Positions 12,193 through 12,438 of a stretch of 12,438 nucleotides of DNA are shown piece after piece. This DNA is from Sulfurovum sp. (GTDB taxonomy: Bacteria > Campylobacterota > Campylobacteria > Campylobacterales > Sulfurovaceae). The notes under the pieces are model-generated. The model was not told the DNA's origin. It did not search any database and saw nothing but the letters and a program-made list of their open reading frames with translations. The stretch covers positions 1-12,438 of the forward strand of contig DQVY01000193.1 of the NCBI GenBank assembly GCA_015661535.1, read 5' to 3'. The translations under genes and the position numbers were made by a program. Position 1 is the first letter of the stretch. Each line of letters begins with the position of its first letter.

Positions 12193-12234
12193 GACACGTT
12201 AAGAAAACATGAATAGTTTCATGTTTTTAGTGTC
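12193..12234 (+). terminator. Hairpin terminator candidate after the ccoG-flavoprotein operon
   Basis: Starting one base after the flavoprotein stop, AAAACATGAA (12204-12213), loop TAGT, TTCATGTTTT (12218-12227) form a perfect 10-bp stem whose 3' arm ends in a T5 run. Outer arms GACAC (12193-12197) and GTGTC (12230-12234) also pair. The A-tract, stem and T-tract layout fits a Rho-independent terminator able to work on both strands, although the stem is AT-rich. Confidence 0.55.
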
Positions 12235-12314
12235 GAAACCGAAGTGGTGCCCTGACCAGAGGGAGGAAATGCCCTTGGGGTGCGTAGCAAAGCGAAGCCA
12301 CGCAGGAAGAAACC
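12235..12314. other. GC-rich, hairpin-forming intergenic stretch of unknown nature
   Basis: By my count 47 of 80 bases are G or C, well above the AT-rich flanks. Local pairings include CCCT/AGGG (12250-12253 with 12260-12263), an alternative AGGG/CCCT (12260-12263 with 12272-12275), and TGCGT-a-GC/GC-c-ACGCA (12281-12288 with 12297-12304, loop AAAGCGAA). No open reading frame, tRNA or riboswitch class that I know fits. It lies between two terminator-like hairpins. It could be a small structured RNA, an mRNA leader, or a dispersed repeat. Confidence 0.4.
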
Positions 12315-12344
12315 ATATGAAACCGCTTCATGTGTGTATTTTTT
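12314..12344 (+). terminator. Rho-independent terminator-like hairpin
   Basis: CATATGAA (12314-12321), loop ACCGC, TTCATGTG (12327-12334) give an 8-bp stem with one G-T pair, followed after TGTA by T6 (12339-12344). If a transcript comes from the GC-rich stretch upstream, this is its natural 3' end. Confidence 0.5.
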
Positions 12345-12382
12345 AATAAAAGCGAACATTAAATAAAGAATCTACTTTAATT

Positions 12383-12438
12383 AAGACAAATTTTATCCTA
12401 TTTAAGTCATAATCTTCTTACTAAAAAATTAAAGGATA
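12383..12438 (+). promoter_or_regulatory. Candidate promoter and ribosome-binding site for a gene beyond the right edge
   Basis: The last bases are AT-rich, with AAGACA (12383-12388) and CATAAT (12408-12413) as weak -35/-10 candidates 19 bases apart. The window ends with TTAAAGGATA, whose AAAGGA (12431-12436) looks like a Shine-Dalgarno sequence, so a start codon is expected within a few bases past the edge. Confidence 0.35.

Noticed and set aside
12235..12344. Group II intron end, SRP RNA, RNase P RNA or retron non-coding RNA
   Set aside because: Short look-alike strings (GTGCG, GGAGGAAA) occur, but the conserved cores of these RNAs are missing, and no reverse transcriptase is visible in the window.

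Overview
The window looks like a core-genome segment of a member of the Campylobacterota (formerly Epsilonproteobacteria), probably a free-living Sulfurovum- or Sulfurimonas-like organism. The evidence is the block prfA-rpsT divergent from glmM-lspA, which I recall from Helicobacter pylori (HP0077-HP0074); the AT-rich intergenic DNA; a CcoG-type cytochrome oxidase assembly protein; and a flavoprotein related to sulfide:quinone oxidoreductases. The genus is inference. No complete mobile element, CRISPR array, rRNA or tRNA is visible.

Left part (1-5379). On the minus strand, rpsT (ribosomal protein bS20), prfA (release factor 1) and an unrecognised gene cut by the left edge form a translation-related transcription unit. 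Divergently on the plus strand, glmM (phosphoglucosamine mutase), lspA (signal peptidase II), a secreted phytase-like-domain protein and a PqiA-family membrane protein follow one another with spacings of -1, 2 and 4 bases, so they are very probably one operon of envelope-related genes. That operon runs tail to tail into the next minus-strand gene, with the two stop codons sharing bases.

Middle (5376-8889). On the minus strand, moaC (molybdopterin biosynthesis) and a small DUF493 protein form a tight pair. After 89 bases with a candidate promoter comes an 842-residue protein made of a ClpB/ClpA-type AAA+ module joined to an FtsH-type AAA+ module and an M41 peptidase-like domain. It retains an intact ATPase core in the second module only. 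The first Walker B has lost its catalytic glutamate, the FtsH pore loop is shortened, and the peptidase HExxH has become RExxH. It reads as a chaperone- or scaffold-like derivative of a protease and is the most unusual gene here.

Right part (8890-12438). A strong sigma-70-type promoter, overlapped by two perfect palindromes, drives a serine-recombinase-like protein that lacks the catalytic serine and the active-site arginines but keeps a hinge and a helix-turn-helix. It is translationally coupled (TAATG) to ccoG, a membrane ferredoxin-like cupric reductase/assembly factor for cbb3 oxidase, followed 10 bases later by an SQR-like flavoprotein that has only one of the two SQR redox cysteines. 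I infer that the dead recombinase has become the local DNA-binding regulator. The last 246 bases carry no gene: they hold two terminator-like hairpins flanking a GC-rich, hairpin-forming stretch of unknown nature, then an AT-rich stretch ending in a ribosome-binding site for a gene beyond the right edge.
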